From assembly GCA_001602415.1 (NCBI GenBank), contig CP012155.1:744001-808000 (forward strand): a DNA stretch of 64,000 nt, written 5' to 3'. The number at the start of each line of letters is the position of its first letter. The first letter of the stretch is position 1. This document shows, one piece after another, positions 51,779 to 60,550 of the stretch. The notes under the pieces were generated by a model. The model did no database searches. It saw only the letters and a list, made by a program, of their open reading frames with translations, and was not told the DNA's origin. Source of the DNA: Bacteroidetes bacterium UKL13-3 (GTDB taxonomy: Bacteria; Bacteroidota; Bacteroidia; UKL13-3). The translations under genes and the position numbers were made by a program.

Positions 51779-51817
51779 AGGTGGCTGAGCTCCCGAAGGG
51801 TATGGTCGAGGTCACCT
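51779..51817. repeat. palindromic hairpin element downstream of actF
   Basis: AGGTG (51779-51783) pairs with CACCT (51813-51817), and inside it CCC-GAA-GGG (51792-51800). The conserved bases CTGAGCT and GGTCGAG are shared with the hairpin of the 153-bp repeat, but both stems have different, compensating bases. It lies just past the actF stop. Confidence 0.7.
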
Positions 51818-51823
51818 TAGGCA

Positions 51824-53134
51824 TTATACTCCAGTATCGTGCAAGATACTTTCTTTTAAGAAAGGATGTTTGGTTGGATACGTGTTAGCCTTAGCCAAGG
51901 TGCTCATCACTACATAAAGGAATAAACCTGCGAATAATCCTAAAAAGCCAATTTCCATTAAGCCTACACCTTGTGAAGGAGTTTCGATAATTCCGGTTGG
52001 GTTTTCACCTGTAACCGCAGTAGCTAAGTTCATTGCGCCCGGCATAATGGCAAGGTACATATCGTTCCAGTGACCAATCAAAATACAAGCACCTACAAAT
52101 ATACCAACCTGAAGGTTACGTTTAGCACCTCTTTTCATAAAGAAGAAAAACGGAAGGATAAAGTTAAGCACGAGATTCATGTAGAAAGAGAATTTGTAAG
52201 AACCAAACATACGTGGTTCGTAGTATGCAACTTCCTCAGGAATATTTGCGTACCAAATTAACAAGAACTGTGCAGTCCACATGTATGTCCAAAACATTGA
52301 TACGGCAAATACCCATTTACCTAAATCATGCATGTGTTCATCACTTGCAATACCTTGTAAGTATCCGTTGGAACGCAAGTACCATGTAAGTAAATAAATT
52401 ACCGTCATGGCGCTAGCCCATCCTGAAGCGAAATTATAAATAGTAAAGATGGTTGAATACCAGTGAGCATCAGTGCTCATGGCAATATCCCAAACAAACA
52501 TGGAGAATGTAAACCCAAAAATAACCATGAATGCAGCCGATAGTCTGAATGTTTTGTCAAAATTTTCTAATCCGCCAATTTCGTCTTCGTTACGCGAATA
52601 CTTGCGGAACATGGCAGCACACCATGTCCAAAAAGCAGCAAATAATCCAACACGTGCAAGGAAAAAACTTTTGTTTAGGTACCAAGTCTTTTTAGCCAAT
52701 AATGGATCTGCATCCATCACTCCATCATGTGCCCAGTGGTAGATTCCTCCATGGAATACAACTAAACTCAAAAATACAACGGCAAATACAGCAATAGCGC
52801 CATAAGGCATGAATCCTGTAACGGCTTCAATTACCCTACGCACGGCTACGTACCAACCGGCATTCGAAAGTTGATTGATAGCTAAAAATGCAGTTGCAGT
52901 TGAAGCTATGATAAAAAAGAAATATCCATTGAACAAAATGCTGGCCAATAGTCTTTTGATTGGCAGGTGATGATTTTGTTCATCTGAAAAACCTTCCACA
53001 TGCGGGTGGTAAGTGAAGAACCCTATCAATGCCAATAGCAACCCTGCGCCCATCAAAATATAGGCAAGGCGTTTTGCTTTATCGGTAAAGATGAATTTCT
53101 CTTCTCTGATTTGAACTGTTGTACTATGTCCCAT
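51824..53134 (-). CDS. actF: alternative complex III subunit ActF
   Basis: A 436-residue membrane protein with about ten hydrophobic helices (AYILMGAGLLLALIGFFTY, FIIASTATAFLAINQL, YGAIAVFAVVFLSLVVFHGG, LNLVLNFILPFFFFMKRG). It is one of the two quinol-interacting membrane subunits related to the polysulfide-reductase NrfD/ActC type, and completes the quinol:electron-acceptor oxidoreductase. It is the last gene of the actABCDEF operon. In many relatives cytochrome c oxidase genes follow; here a hairpin and a broken regulator follow instead. Confidence 0.9.
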   Translation of the reverse strand: MGHSTTVQIREEKFIFTDKAKRLAYILMGAGLLLALIGFFTYHPHVEGFSDEQNHHLPIKRLLASILFNGYFFFIIASTATAFLAINQLSNAGWYVAVRRVIEAVTGFMPYGAIAVFAVVFLSLVVFHGGIYHWAHDGVMDADPLLAKKTWYLNKSFFLARVGLFAAFWTWCAAMFRKYSRNEDEIGGLENFDKTFRLSAAFMVIFGFTFSMFVWDIAMSTDAHWYSTIFTIYNFASGWASAMTVIYLLTWYLRSNGYLQGIASDEHMHDLGKWVFAVSMFWTYMWTAQFLLIWYANIPEEVAYYEPRMFGSYKFSFYMNLVLNFILPFFFFMKRGAKRNLQVGIFVGACILIGHWNDMYLAIMPGAMNLATAVTGENPTGIIETPSQGVGLMEIGFLGLFAGLFLYVVMSTLAKANTYPTKHPFLKESILHDTGV

Positions 53135-53164
53135 TTCAGTAAATATTGTTATTATAGTTTAGTA

Positions 53165-53785
53165 TTAGTTAGTTGCTGTTGCAGCTGTTTCTTTTGAGGT
53201 TGAAGCCGTTTTTACACCACTTAACTCGTAAATGTAATGAACAATTTGCCAACGTTGTGCAGGTGTAAGTACACTACCATAAGCACCCATCAAGTTTTTA
53301 CCATGAGTGATTGAATAGAATGCTTTGCCCGGATTGATGGTGGGTAAACGATCTCCGTAAGCAGGTACCTGTGGATATTTTCCGTCAGCTACAATGGTTC
53401 CTTTTCCCAAACCGTCTTCACCATGACAAGGAGTACAGTTGATATTATACAATCGTTTTCCTTCGGAGATATTTTGAGCAGTTTTAGGCAATGGATTGAT
53501 CCATGCAGACGCAACTTCATAGTTGTCATTCGATTTGGCCATACCATACGTTGCATATTCTATTTGTCCGCGAGCGATAGTTCCTTTTACCGGTAAACGC
53601 ATGTTCATTCCATAAGGATTGATGGTATTAGGTTTATCTGCAAGTTGCGACATTGGCTCATAAGCAAATGAAACATACATATTGGGAGCATATTCCGTTC
53701 CCGGATTATCTCCACCTGCACTGCAAGCAGTCATTAAAGAAGCTAAACCTGCTATTGCTAAAAGTGTATATACTGTCTTCTTCAT
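53165..53785 (-). CDS. actE: alternative complex III subunit ActE, monohaem cytochrome c lipoprotein
   Basis: A 206-residue protein with a lipoprotein signal (YTLLAIAGLASLMTACSAGG). It has one haem c motif, CTPCH in INCTPCHGEDGLGKG, and a downstream methionine in HGKNLMGAYGS that may be the axial ligand. It faces the periplasm and passes electrons within the complex. The start is 1 base after the actD stop. Confidence 0.92.
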   Translation of the reverse strand: MKKTVYTLLAIAGLASLMTACSAGGDNPGTEYAPNMYVSFAYEPMSQLADKPNTINPYGMNMRLPVKGTIARGQIEYATYGMAKSNDNYEVASAWINPLPKTAQNISEGKRLYNINCTPCHGEDGLGKGTIVADGKYPQVPAYGDRLPTINPGKAFYSITHGKNLMGAYGSVLTPAQRWQIVHYIYELSGVKTASTSKETAATATN

Positions 53786-53786
53786 A

Positions 53787-54308
53787 TTAAATATCCTTAA
53801 CCCTTTCTCTTACTTCCAATGCACCGCCTGAAACAAAAGCTTCTTCCAAAGATTTTACATCAGTTTTAGTGTGAATATTTACGGCAATTACAAAACGGTC
53901 GTCTGTTACGCGCAAGTCTATCACATCAGTATTTCTTCCAGGAAACATTCTGTTTACAAAAAAGAAACAACCCACCATCCCGAAAGCGGTAAACAAGATA
54001 GATAACTCAAATGTAATCGGAATATAAGTAGGAATGTGCAACGAAGGTTTTCCTCCGATATTCATTTGCCAGTCAAAGTATGAAGCATATACCTGTAAAG
54101 TTACAGCGGATAACAAACCTGTCATAGCAAAAACAAACGCAGCTGTAGAAAGTCGAGTTCTTTTTACACCAATAACTTTATCTAAGTTGTGAACTGCAAA
54201 TGGAGTGTATACATCATGCACATCGTATCCTGATTTAACTAAGTTTTCGGTAACTGTGAATACTGTATCTGCGTTATCGTAAACCCCAAGCATCATTTTA
54301 TTAGCCAT
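53787..54308 (-). CDS. actD: alternative complex III subunit ActD (DUF3341)
   Basis: A 173-residue membrane protein. The N-terminal part (LGVYDNADTVFTVTENLVKSGYDVHDVYTPF) and two central helices (AFVFAMTGLLSAVTLQVYA and ELSILFTAFGMVGCFFFVNRMF) match DUF3341. A structural and anchoring role is known for the family. It overlaps the actC end by 8 bases. Confidence 0.92.
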   Translation of the reverse strand: MANKMMLGVYDNADTVFTVTENLVKSGYDVHDVYTPFAVHNLDKVIGVKRTRLSTAAFVFAMTGLLSAVTLQVYASYFDWQMNIGGKPSLHIPTYIPITFELSILFTAFGMVGCFFFVNRMFPGRNTDVIDLRVTDDRFVIAVNIHTKTDVKSLEEAFVSGGALEVRERVKDI

Positions 54309-55716
54309 GTATTACATCTCCTTTCTCTACACCTGAATGTGCAGTATGAGATGCTTCATGATGATGATCATGAGCGTTAGTAGGAAGAATTGATTTTACT
54401 TCAGCCATATTAATTGTAGGTAAGTATTTGCAGAATAAGAAGTAGAATGTGAAGAACAATCCAAACGAACCAAGCAAGATTGCAAACTCAATATAAGTGG
54501 GAGTGTACATTGTCCAGCTCGATGGAAGAAAGTCGCGGTGCAATGAAGTTACGATAATTACAAAACGTTCGAACCACATACCGATATTAACAATGATTGA
54601 CATTACAAAAATAAACCAAGGTGTAGAGCGGGCCCATTTAGTCCAAAACACTTGAGGTGCAAGTAAGTTACAGCTCATCATAATCCAGTAACTCCACCAG
54701 TATGGTCCAGAAGCTCGATTAATAAATGCATATTGTTCGTATTCTACACCAGAGTAAGCAGCAACAAAGAACTCAGTAATATATGCCAAACCTACCATTG
54801 TTCCTGTTAACATTACAATCCGGCACATCGCATCTAAGTGTCCCATTGTAATATACTCTTGTTGTTTTAATACCACACGACCAACAACTAATAATGTTAA
54901 TACCATTCCAAATCCTGAGAAAATAGCACCAGCCACAAAGTAAGGAGGGAAGATGGTGGTATGCCAGCCTGGTACCAATGATGTTGCAAAGTCCATTGAT
55001 ACAATTGAGTGAACCGAGAATACGAGAGGAGTTGAGATACCTGCAAGAATCAATGAAATCATTTCATAACGGTGCCATGTGCGTGTTGAACCATTCCAAC
55101 CCATTGAGAAGAAATTGTAAACGAATTTGCGAACACCCTGAGCTCTATCACGAACGGTAGCGATATCTGGTATTAAACCGATGTACCAGAATACCAATGA
55201 AACCGAGAAGTATGTTGAGATTGCAAATACATCCCATACTAACGGTGAATTAAAGTTTACCCAAAGTGAACCGAAAGCATTTGGCAAAGGAATTGGCCAA
55301 TAAGCTACCCACGGACGACCCATGTGAGAGAGGATAAACGATGCAGCACACAATACTGCGAAAATCGTCATTGCTTCAGCCGAACGGTTGATTGACATAC
55401 GCCATTTCTGACGGAACAATAACAACACTGCCGAGATTAATGTACCTGCGTGACCAATACCTACCCAGAATACGAAATTGGTAATATCAAATGCCCAACC
55501 AACGGTTTTGTTCAAGCCCCATGCTCCTATACCTTCTAACATGGTCCAGGTTGTTGCAGCAATCCAAATTGCCAATACAACGGCTGATAAGCTAAACCCT
55601 ATCCACCATGATGTTGAGGGTTTGTTTTCCAAGGGACGCAAAATGTCACGGGTTACATCTGCGTATGTTTTACCACCGGTTACTAATGGTTCTCTTATTG
55701 GAGATTCGTATGACAT
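54301..55716 (-). CDS. actC: alternative complex III subunit ActC (NrfD-like quinol-binding)
   Basis: A 471-residue integral membrane protein with about ten helices of the NrfD/PsrC type (WWIGFSLSAVVLAIWIAATTW, FWVGIGHAGTLISAVLLLF, SVHSIVSMDFATSLVPGWHTT). It binds and oxidises quinol and hands electrons to the Fe-S subunit ActB. The C-terminus is His-rich (DHHHEASHTAHS). It lies 32 bases after actB. Confidence 0.95.
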   Translation of the reverse strand: MSYESPIREPLVTGGKTYADVTRDILRPLENKPSTSWWIGFSLSAVVLAIWIAATTWTMLEGIGAWGLNKTVGWAFDITNFVFWVGIGHAGTLISAVLLLFRQKWRMSINRSAEAMTIFAVLCAASFILSHMGRPWVAYWPIPLPNAFGSLWVNFNSPLVWDVFAISTYFSVSLVFWYIGLIPDIATVRDRAQGVRKFVYNFFSMGWNGSTRTWHRYEMISLILAGISTPLVFSVHSIVSMDFATSLVPGWHTTIFPPYFVAGAIFSGFGMVLTLLVVGRVVLKQQEYITMGHLDAMCRIVMLTGTMVGLAYITEFFVAAYSGVEYEQYAFINRASGPYWWSYWIMMSCNLLAPQVFWTKWARSTPWFIFVMSIIVNIGMWFERFVIIVTSLHRDFLPSSWTMYTPTYIEFAILLGSFGLFFTFYFLFCKYLPTINMAEVKSILPTNAHDHHHEASHTAHSGVEKGDVIHG

Positions 55717-55748
55717 ATATTTTTATTAGCTTTTTAAACGTTGATTAA

Positions 55749-58700
55749 TTATGAATGAGCAGCGTGTTCGTGAGCTTTCTCTTCATGTTTTTCTTCTTTG
55801 TGCTCTGCTCCATGTCCAGCATGAGTACCAGCAATTGTTTCGTCTACATTTCTAATCTTAGTCATGTATGAAACAGATGGCTGAACATTGTATTCTTCTA
55901 ACAATACATAGCTTCTTTCATTTTTGAACAACTTAGCGATTTCGCTATTCGAATCATTAATGTCACCGAAGATGATTGCGTTAGAAGGGCATGATTGCTG
56001 ACAAGCAGTTTTAACATCGCCATCTTTAAGGTTACGACCTTCAACTTTAGCTTGCAATTTACCTGCCTGAACGCGTTGAATACAGAATGAACATTTTTCC
56101 ATTACTCCACGTGAACGAACGGTTACATCAGGGTTGATTACCATACGACCAAGATCGTTGTTCATGTAGAAATCAAACTTGTCGTTTTCACGGTATTTAA
56201 ACCAGTTGAAACGTCTAACTTTATAAGGACAGTTATTAGCACAGTATCGAGTTCCTACACAACGGTTGTAAGCCATGTGGTTCAAACCTTCTGAGCTATG
56301 AACTGTTGCCAATACCGGACAAACGGTTTCGCACGGAGCGTGACCACAGTGTTGGCACATCATTGGTTGGAAAGCAACTTTTACGTTTTCAAAGTTGGTT
56401 GTTTCGTCAATCAAACCTTCATCTTTACCTTTCAACATGTTTCCGGCTAAGCCTGCTTCACGTGTAAGGGCTTTTCCATCTTTATCTTTAAAGCTGTAGT
56501 AACGATCGATACGAATCCAGTGCATTTCGCGACTGTTCAATACCTCTTTACGCCCTACAACAGGTACGTTATTTTCGGCTGAGCAACTTACCACACATGA
56601 ACCGCAACCTGTACAAGCGTTCATATCTACAGCCATTGCCCATCGGTGCCCTTTGCTATCACGCTCATCCCATAATGAAATGATGTGTGCGTGTTTGTGG
56701 TTTCCAGCTTTAGGATCTTTAATAAATTCTTGCAGCGAAGCTTCGCGGATAATATCACGACCTTCAATTGTATGGTGCGTTTGGGTTTGAGCCAATTCGT
56801 ATTCTCCCGAAACTTTTGTAACCGTTACATCAGCAGTATTGTATCCAATTGTTTTATTGAATGAAGCCAAACCAAAAGCATTCTTACCAACGTATTTAGC
56901 TACTTTACCACCGCGGGTACGACCGTATCCAACCGCGATTGAAACGGTGTTATTGGCTTGTCCTGGTTGAACTAAAACCGGAATACTTTCAATAGTGAAT
57001 CCTTTGGTTGAAATCGAAACTACGTCACCGTCTTTTACTCCTAACTGATCAGCTGTTACTTTTCCGATAGCTGCGTAGTTATCCCAGCATATTTTAGAGA
57101 TTGGATCTGGTAATTCTTGCAACCAAGGATTGTTTGCATTTCTTCCATCTCCTAAACCTACTTTAGTGTATAAACTGATTTCAATTTTATCTTTTGAAGA
57201 AGTGTATGCTTGATATGCTGCATTAACAGCTGAGGTTGGCAATACGTTATTCTTGTATGATTGAGCTGTTTTTTCGCCTGCGTACATAAAACCATCATGT
57301 AATGATTTGTTCCATGTTGCTTCGTTAACACCCATTGCACTCCAGTTAGCTTTTACAAAAGTATAATAGTCGTTAGCGTTACCAGCCCAACGCAATAAAC
57401 TTTCAGGAGCTTCGCGAGTGTTAAATACTGGAGAAATGGTTGGTTGAATTAATGCGTAATAACCTGCTTTAGGTTCTGCATCACCCCATGATTCTAAGTA
57501 GTGATTATCTGGAGCGTAGAATTTGCATAATGCGCTGGTCTCATCAACTGTTGTGTTTGTTGAAACGGTTAACGCTACTTTTTTCAAACCGTCTTCGAAA
57601 CGTTTTACATTGAAGTAACTGTATGCAGGATTGCTGTTCATGAAGATGACAGCATCTACACCACCATTGTTCATTTCAGTAACAAATGCTTCGAAAGTAG
57701 CATCATTACTGTATTTTTGGTTAGAGTAGTTATCTAAATCAACCGTTGTTCCGATATTACCCAATAAACTGTTGATGGCATTTACCAGTAATTGGTTATC
57801 CAAATTATTTGAACCTGAAACAACTAATGAAGCACCTTTTGCAGCCCATAATTCTTTAGCCGTATTCTCAACAGAGTTTAACGCTAATTCAATATTTTGA
57901 GCCCCCGAGAGGGTAGGAGCACCTGCCATTGCGGCTAACTTATTGTATAAGCTAATCAAAACAACACCTTCGGCAGATGGTTTGATAGGGAAACGCATAT
58001 CAGCATTTGAACCAGTTAATGATAGATTAGACTCGAACTGAATATGACGGCTCATTTCTTTGTTACCATTTCCAGCAGTACCCACTTTACGGTTCGTTAC
58101 CCATTGTTTGGTAAACTCAACCGGTGAAATCCATGTACCCAAGAAATCAGCACCAAAACTTACAATTACTTTTGCTTTATCGAAACGGTAGCCTGGAACA
58201 ATTGCTTTACCAAATGATTGAGCATTCGCTTCAATCATTGCGCTGTTTGAAACAGCCTCGTAAGTAATATGTTTTGTGTTAGGGTATTTGGTAGTAAATT
58301 CTGCAATGGCTTTTTTAGTAGAAGGACTGTTAACAGTACCTGATACTAAACGAATATTTTTTGCTGAGGCTAAACCTGTTTTAATTTTACTATCTAAGGT
58401 ATTCCAGTCAACTTCGTTACCTTCTGATTGTGGTGCTTTTAAACGCTCGTTGTCGTATAATCCTAGGATTGAAGCATGCTCAACAGCACTAGCGCCACCT
58501 TTAAATATTGGCGACTCAGGATTTCCTTCGATTTTAACAGGACGACCTTCGCGTGTTTTAACCAATATACTAGCTCCTGTTTCAGGGTTAGTAGTTGCAT
58601 ACCAATTTGGAATACCTGGAGTGATATTTTCTGGCTTTACAATATACGGAATAACATTTTTAACTGGGGCTTTGTTACAAGCTGCTAATGCTACTGCCGA

Positions 58701-58880
58701 AACACTAAATCCGAAATATTTTAGGAAGTCGCGTCTGTTTGACGTTAACTCACCATCTTGTTCGGTAAGCACTTCTTCTAATGGAATACCTTCAGCAAAC
58801 TCGTTTCTTTTTGCTTTCAAAAACTTAGGATCGTTGTTTAACTCCTCTAATCCTTTCCAGTATGTATTTTTATTTTCCAT
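55749..58880 (-). CDS. actB: alternative complex III subunit ActB, iron-sulfur protein
   Basis: A 1043-residue protein. A twin-arginine signal (NRRDFLKYFGFSVSAVALAACNK) near residues 47-70 exports it to the periplasmic face. Residues about 75-720 form a molybdopterin-oxidoreductase-like domain, which in this family carries no cofactor. The C-terminal part binds Fe-S clusters: CTGCGSCVVSC, CQHCGHAPCETVCPV, CVGTRYCANNCPYKVRRFNW and CSFCIQRV with CQQSCPSNA. The protein ends in a His/Glu-rich tail. It follows actA. Confidence 0.95.
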   Translation of the reverse strand: MENKNTYWKGLEELNNDPKFLKAKRNEFAEGIPLEEVLTEQDGELTSNRRDFLKYFGFSVSAVALAACNKAPVKNVIPYIVKPENITPGIPNWYATTNPETGASILVKTREGRPVKIEGNPESPIFKGGASAVEHASILGLYDNERLKAPQSEGNEVDWNTLDSKIKTGLASAKNIRLVSGTVNSPSTKKAIAEFTTKYPNTKHITYEAVSNSAMIEANAQSFGKAIVPGYRFDKAKVIVSFGADFLGTWISPVEFTKQWVTNRKVGTAGNGNKEMSRHIQFESNLSLTGSNADMRFPIKPSAEGVVLISLYNKLAAMAGAPTLSGAQNIELALNSVENTAKELWAAKGASLVVSGSNNLDNQLLVNAINSLLGNIGTTVDLDNYSNQKYSNDATFEAFVTEMNNGGVDAVIFMNSNPAYSYFNVKRFEDGLKKVALTVSTNTTVDETSALCKFYAPDNHYLESWGDAEPKAGYYALIQPTISPVFNTREAPESLLRWAGNANDYYTFVKANWSAMGVNEATWNKSLHDGFMYAGEKTAQSYKNNVLPTSAVNAAYQAYTSSKDKIEISLYTKVGLGDGRNANNPWLQELPDPISKICWDNYAAIGKVTADQLGVKDGDVVSISTKGFTIESIPVLVQPGQANNTVSIAVGYGRTRGGKVAKYVGKNAFGLASFNKTIGYNTADVTVTKVSGEYELAQTQTHHTIEGRDIIREASLQEFIKDPKAGNHKHAHIISLWDERDSKGHRWAMAVDMNACTGCGSCVVSCSAENNVPVVGRKEVLNSREMHWIRIDRYYSFKDKDGKALTREAGLAGNMLKGKDEGLIDETTNFENVKVAFQPMMCQHCGHAPCETVCPVLATVHSSEGLNHMAYNRCVGTRYCANNCPYKVRRFNWFKYRENDKFDFYMNNDLGRMVINPDVTVRSRGVMEKCSFCIQRVQAGKLQAKVEGRNLKDGDVKTACQQSCPSNAIIFGDINDSNSEIAKLFKNERSYVLLEEYNVQPSVSYMTKIRNVDETIAGTHAGHGAEHKEEKHEEKAHEHAAHS

Positions 58881-58941
58881 GGATAATTTTTTCTCGTTTA
58901 AATGTTGGAATTCGTAATTCTCAATTCGTAATTCTCAATTA

Positions 58942-60231
58942 TTAATAGTGACATTTACCACACTCAAGTCCACCAACGTTTGCAACTGTGGCGTATGACT
59001 TACCTTGAGCTTTTAAATCGTCATGCAATTTTTGGTAGTAGTCGTTGTTTGCAACATCCACTTTCGCTTCGCGGTGACAATTAATACACCAGCCCATTTG
59101 CAATGATGATTGTTGCGAAACTACTTTCATTGTTTCAATCGGACCGTGACATGCTTGACACTCAACTTTACCAACTTTTACGTGTTGTGCGTGGTTGAAG
59201 TAAGCCAAATCAGGTAAGTTGTGAATGCGTACCCATTTGATTGGGGTTTGTGGTTTGGTTGGGTCGTAAGCTTTTTTATCGGCATCCCATCCAACAGCAT
59301 TATATATTTTTTGAATTTCTGGAGATACCTTTCCATCGTAATTTTTACTTGCAGTAACATGCATATGGCAGTTCATACAAGTACTTGCAGAAGGAATGGT
59401 AGCTTGTTTACTCTTATCCGCACCACTGTGACAATACAAGCAGTTTATCTTGTATTTACCAGCATGTAACTCATGCGAGTAGTTGATTGGTTGTGTTGGA
59501 GCATATCCTTGTTGCACACCTACTTCTTTATTTCCATAATCAAACCCTACCAAGCCAGCAACAACTGTAAAAGCTAGGATTACAACGATGGTACCCACAA
59601 CAGGGTGTTTTTTGAATAATTTATAGCGAACAGAAGTTGGTCTTTCTTTCCATGATATTGTTTGTTCAACTTCCTCAGCAACAGCTTCAGGGAATTTTTG
59701 CGCATACAACTGATCAACAACTTTGCGGATGCTGAACAAAATAAATACAATCACAAATAAGATGATTGCTATGATGCTTAATCCCCAAAATGTTGTTGAA
59801 TTGTAGAAACCATCTTGTGCGGTTTGTGCAGTTCCTGTTGTGGCATCGCCACCGGCAACATTAGCTATTGCAGCAGCAGCGGGCTTTTCGCTCTCTGCTT
59901 TGATGTATTCCACTATTGAAGCTAACTGGCCGTCCGAAAGATTTTCGAATGAAGTCATGATCGACTCGTTGTTTTCTTTGTAAAGAGCAACGGCAGTTGC
60001 ATCTCCGCTTTTGATTAGCGCTTGAGAATTCTTAATCCACTTGATAAGCCAAGTAGCTTCTCTTCGTTTGTGAACGTCTTTCAAGGCAGGACCAACAACT
60101 TTTTCATTGATGGCATGACATGAAGTACAGTTTGCTGTGAATAATTTTTCGCCCTCTGCAACGTCTGCAATAGCAAAACGTGTTGAGAATGAAAGAAGAA
60201 GAAACAGTGAGGTAAACTTTAATAATCTCAT
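58942..60231 (-). CDS. actA: alternative complex III subunit ActA, multihaem cytochrome with fused N-terminal monohaem domain
   Basis: A 429-residue protein with a signal peptide (LKFTSLFLLLSFSTRFAIADV). Six CxxCH haem motifs are visible: CTSCH in an N-terminal monohaem domain (residues about 25-110), then CLYCH, CMNCH, CQACH, CINCH and CGKCH in the C-terminal pentahaem part. Between them is a membrane helix (FWGLSIIAIILFVIVFILFSI) and a second one (KHPVVGTIVVILAFTVVAGLVGF). It accepts electrons from ActB and passes them to the oxidase. It is the first gene of the operon, with a promoter 80 bases upstream. Confidence 0.94.
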   Translation of the reverse strand: MRLLKFTSLFLLLSFSTRFAIADVAEGEKLFTANCTSCHAINEKVVGPALKDVHKRREATWLIKWIKNSQALIKSGDATAVALYKENNESIMTSFENLSDGQLASIVEYIKAESEKPAAAAIANVAGGDATTGTAQTAQDGFYNSTTFWGLSIIAIILFVIVFILFSIRKVVDQLYAQKFPEAVAEEVEQTISWKERPTSVRYKLFKKHPVVGTIVVILAFTVVAGLVGFDYGNKEVGVQQGYAPTQPINYSHELHAGKYKINCLYCHSGADKSKQATIPSASTCMNCHMHVTASKNYDGKVSPEIQKIYNAVGWDADKKAYDPTKPQTPIKWVRIHNLPDLAYFNHAQHVKVGKVECQACHGPIETMKVVSQQSSLQMGWCINCHREAKVDVANNDYYQKLHDDLKAQGKSYATVANVGGLECGKCHY

Positions 60232-60310
60232 TGTAAAATGCTGATTTCTTTAGTGATAAAACAACCTGTGATTGATATGGAAAATACACACCAAACCCAT
60301 ATTGAACGCG

Positions 60311-60338
60311 CAAATATATTGACAAAAGTTTAATTCAA
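60311..60338 (-). promoter_or_regulatory. promoter of the act operon
   Basis: On the minus strand TTG (60338-60336) is followed after 17 bases by TATATTTG (60318-60311), an exact -33/TAnnTTTG pair. The leader would be about 75 bases. The rest of 60339-60538 is AT-rich with no gene seen. Confidence 0.6.
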
Positions 60339-60550
60339 TCACGGCTGGGTAAAAAAAAATTATTTAGAGGGGTTCTAAATAAAGAGGGGTTTATAAACTT
60401 GAAACATTTAACAAACAATATCAATGTTTTATATATTCTTTTGATATTTTTTGTTGCCAAAAATGTTAAATATTTTTTTCCTGGGGAGAAAGATTTAATT
60501 CAACACGCACGAGTCTGTTGATTAAGGACGAAAGGAGTGTTTGTCAGTAT

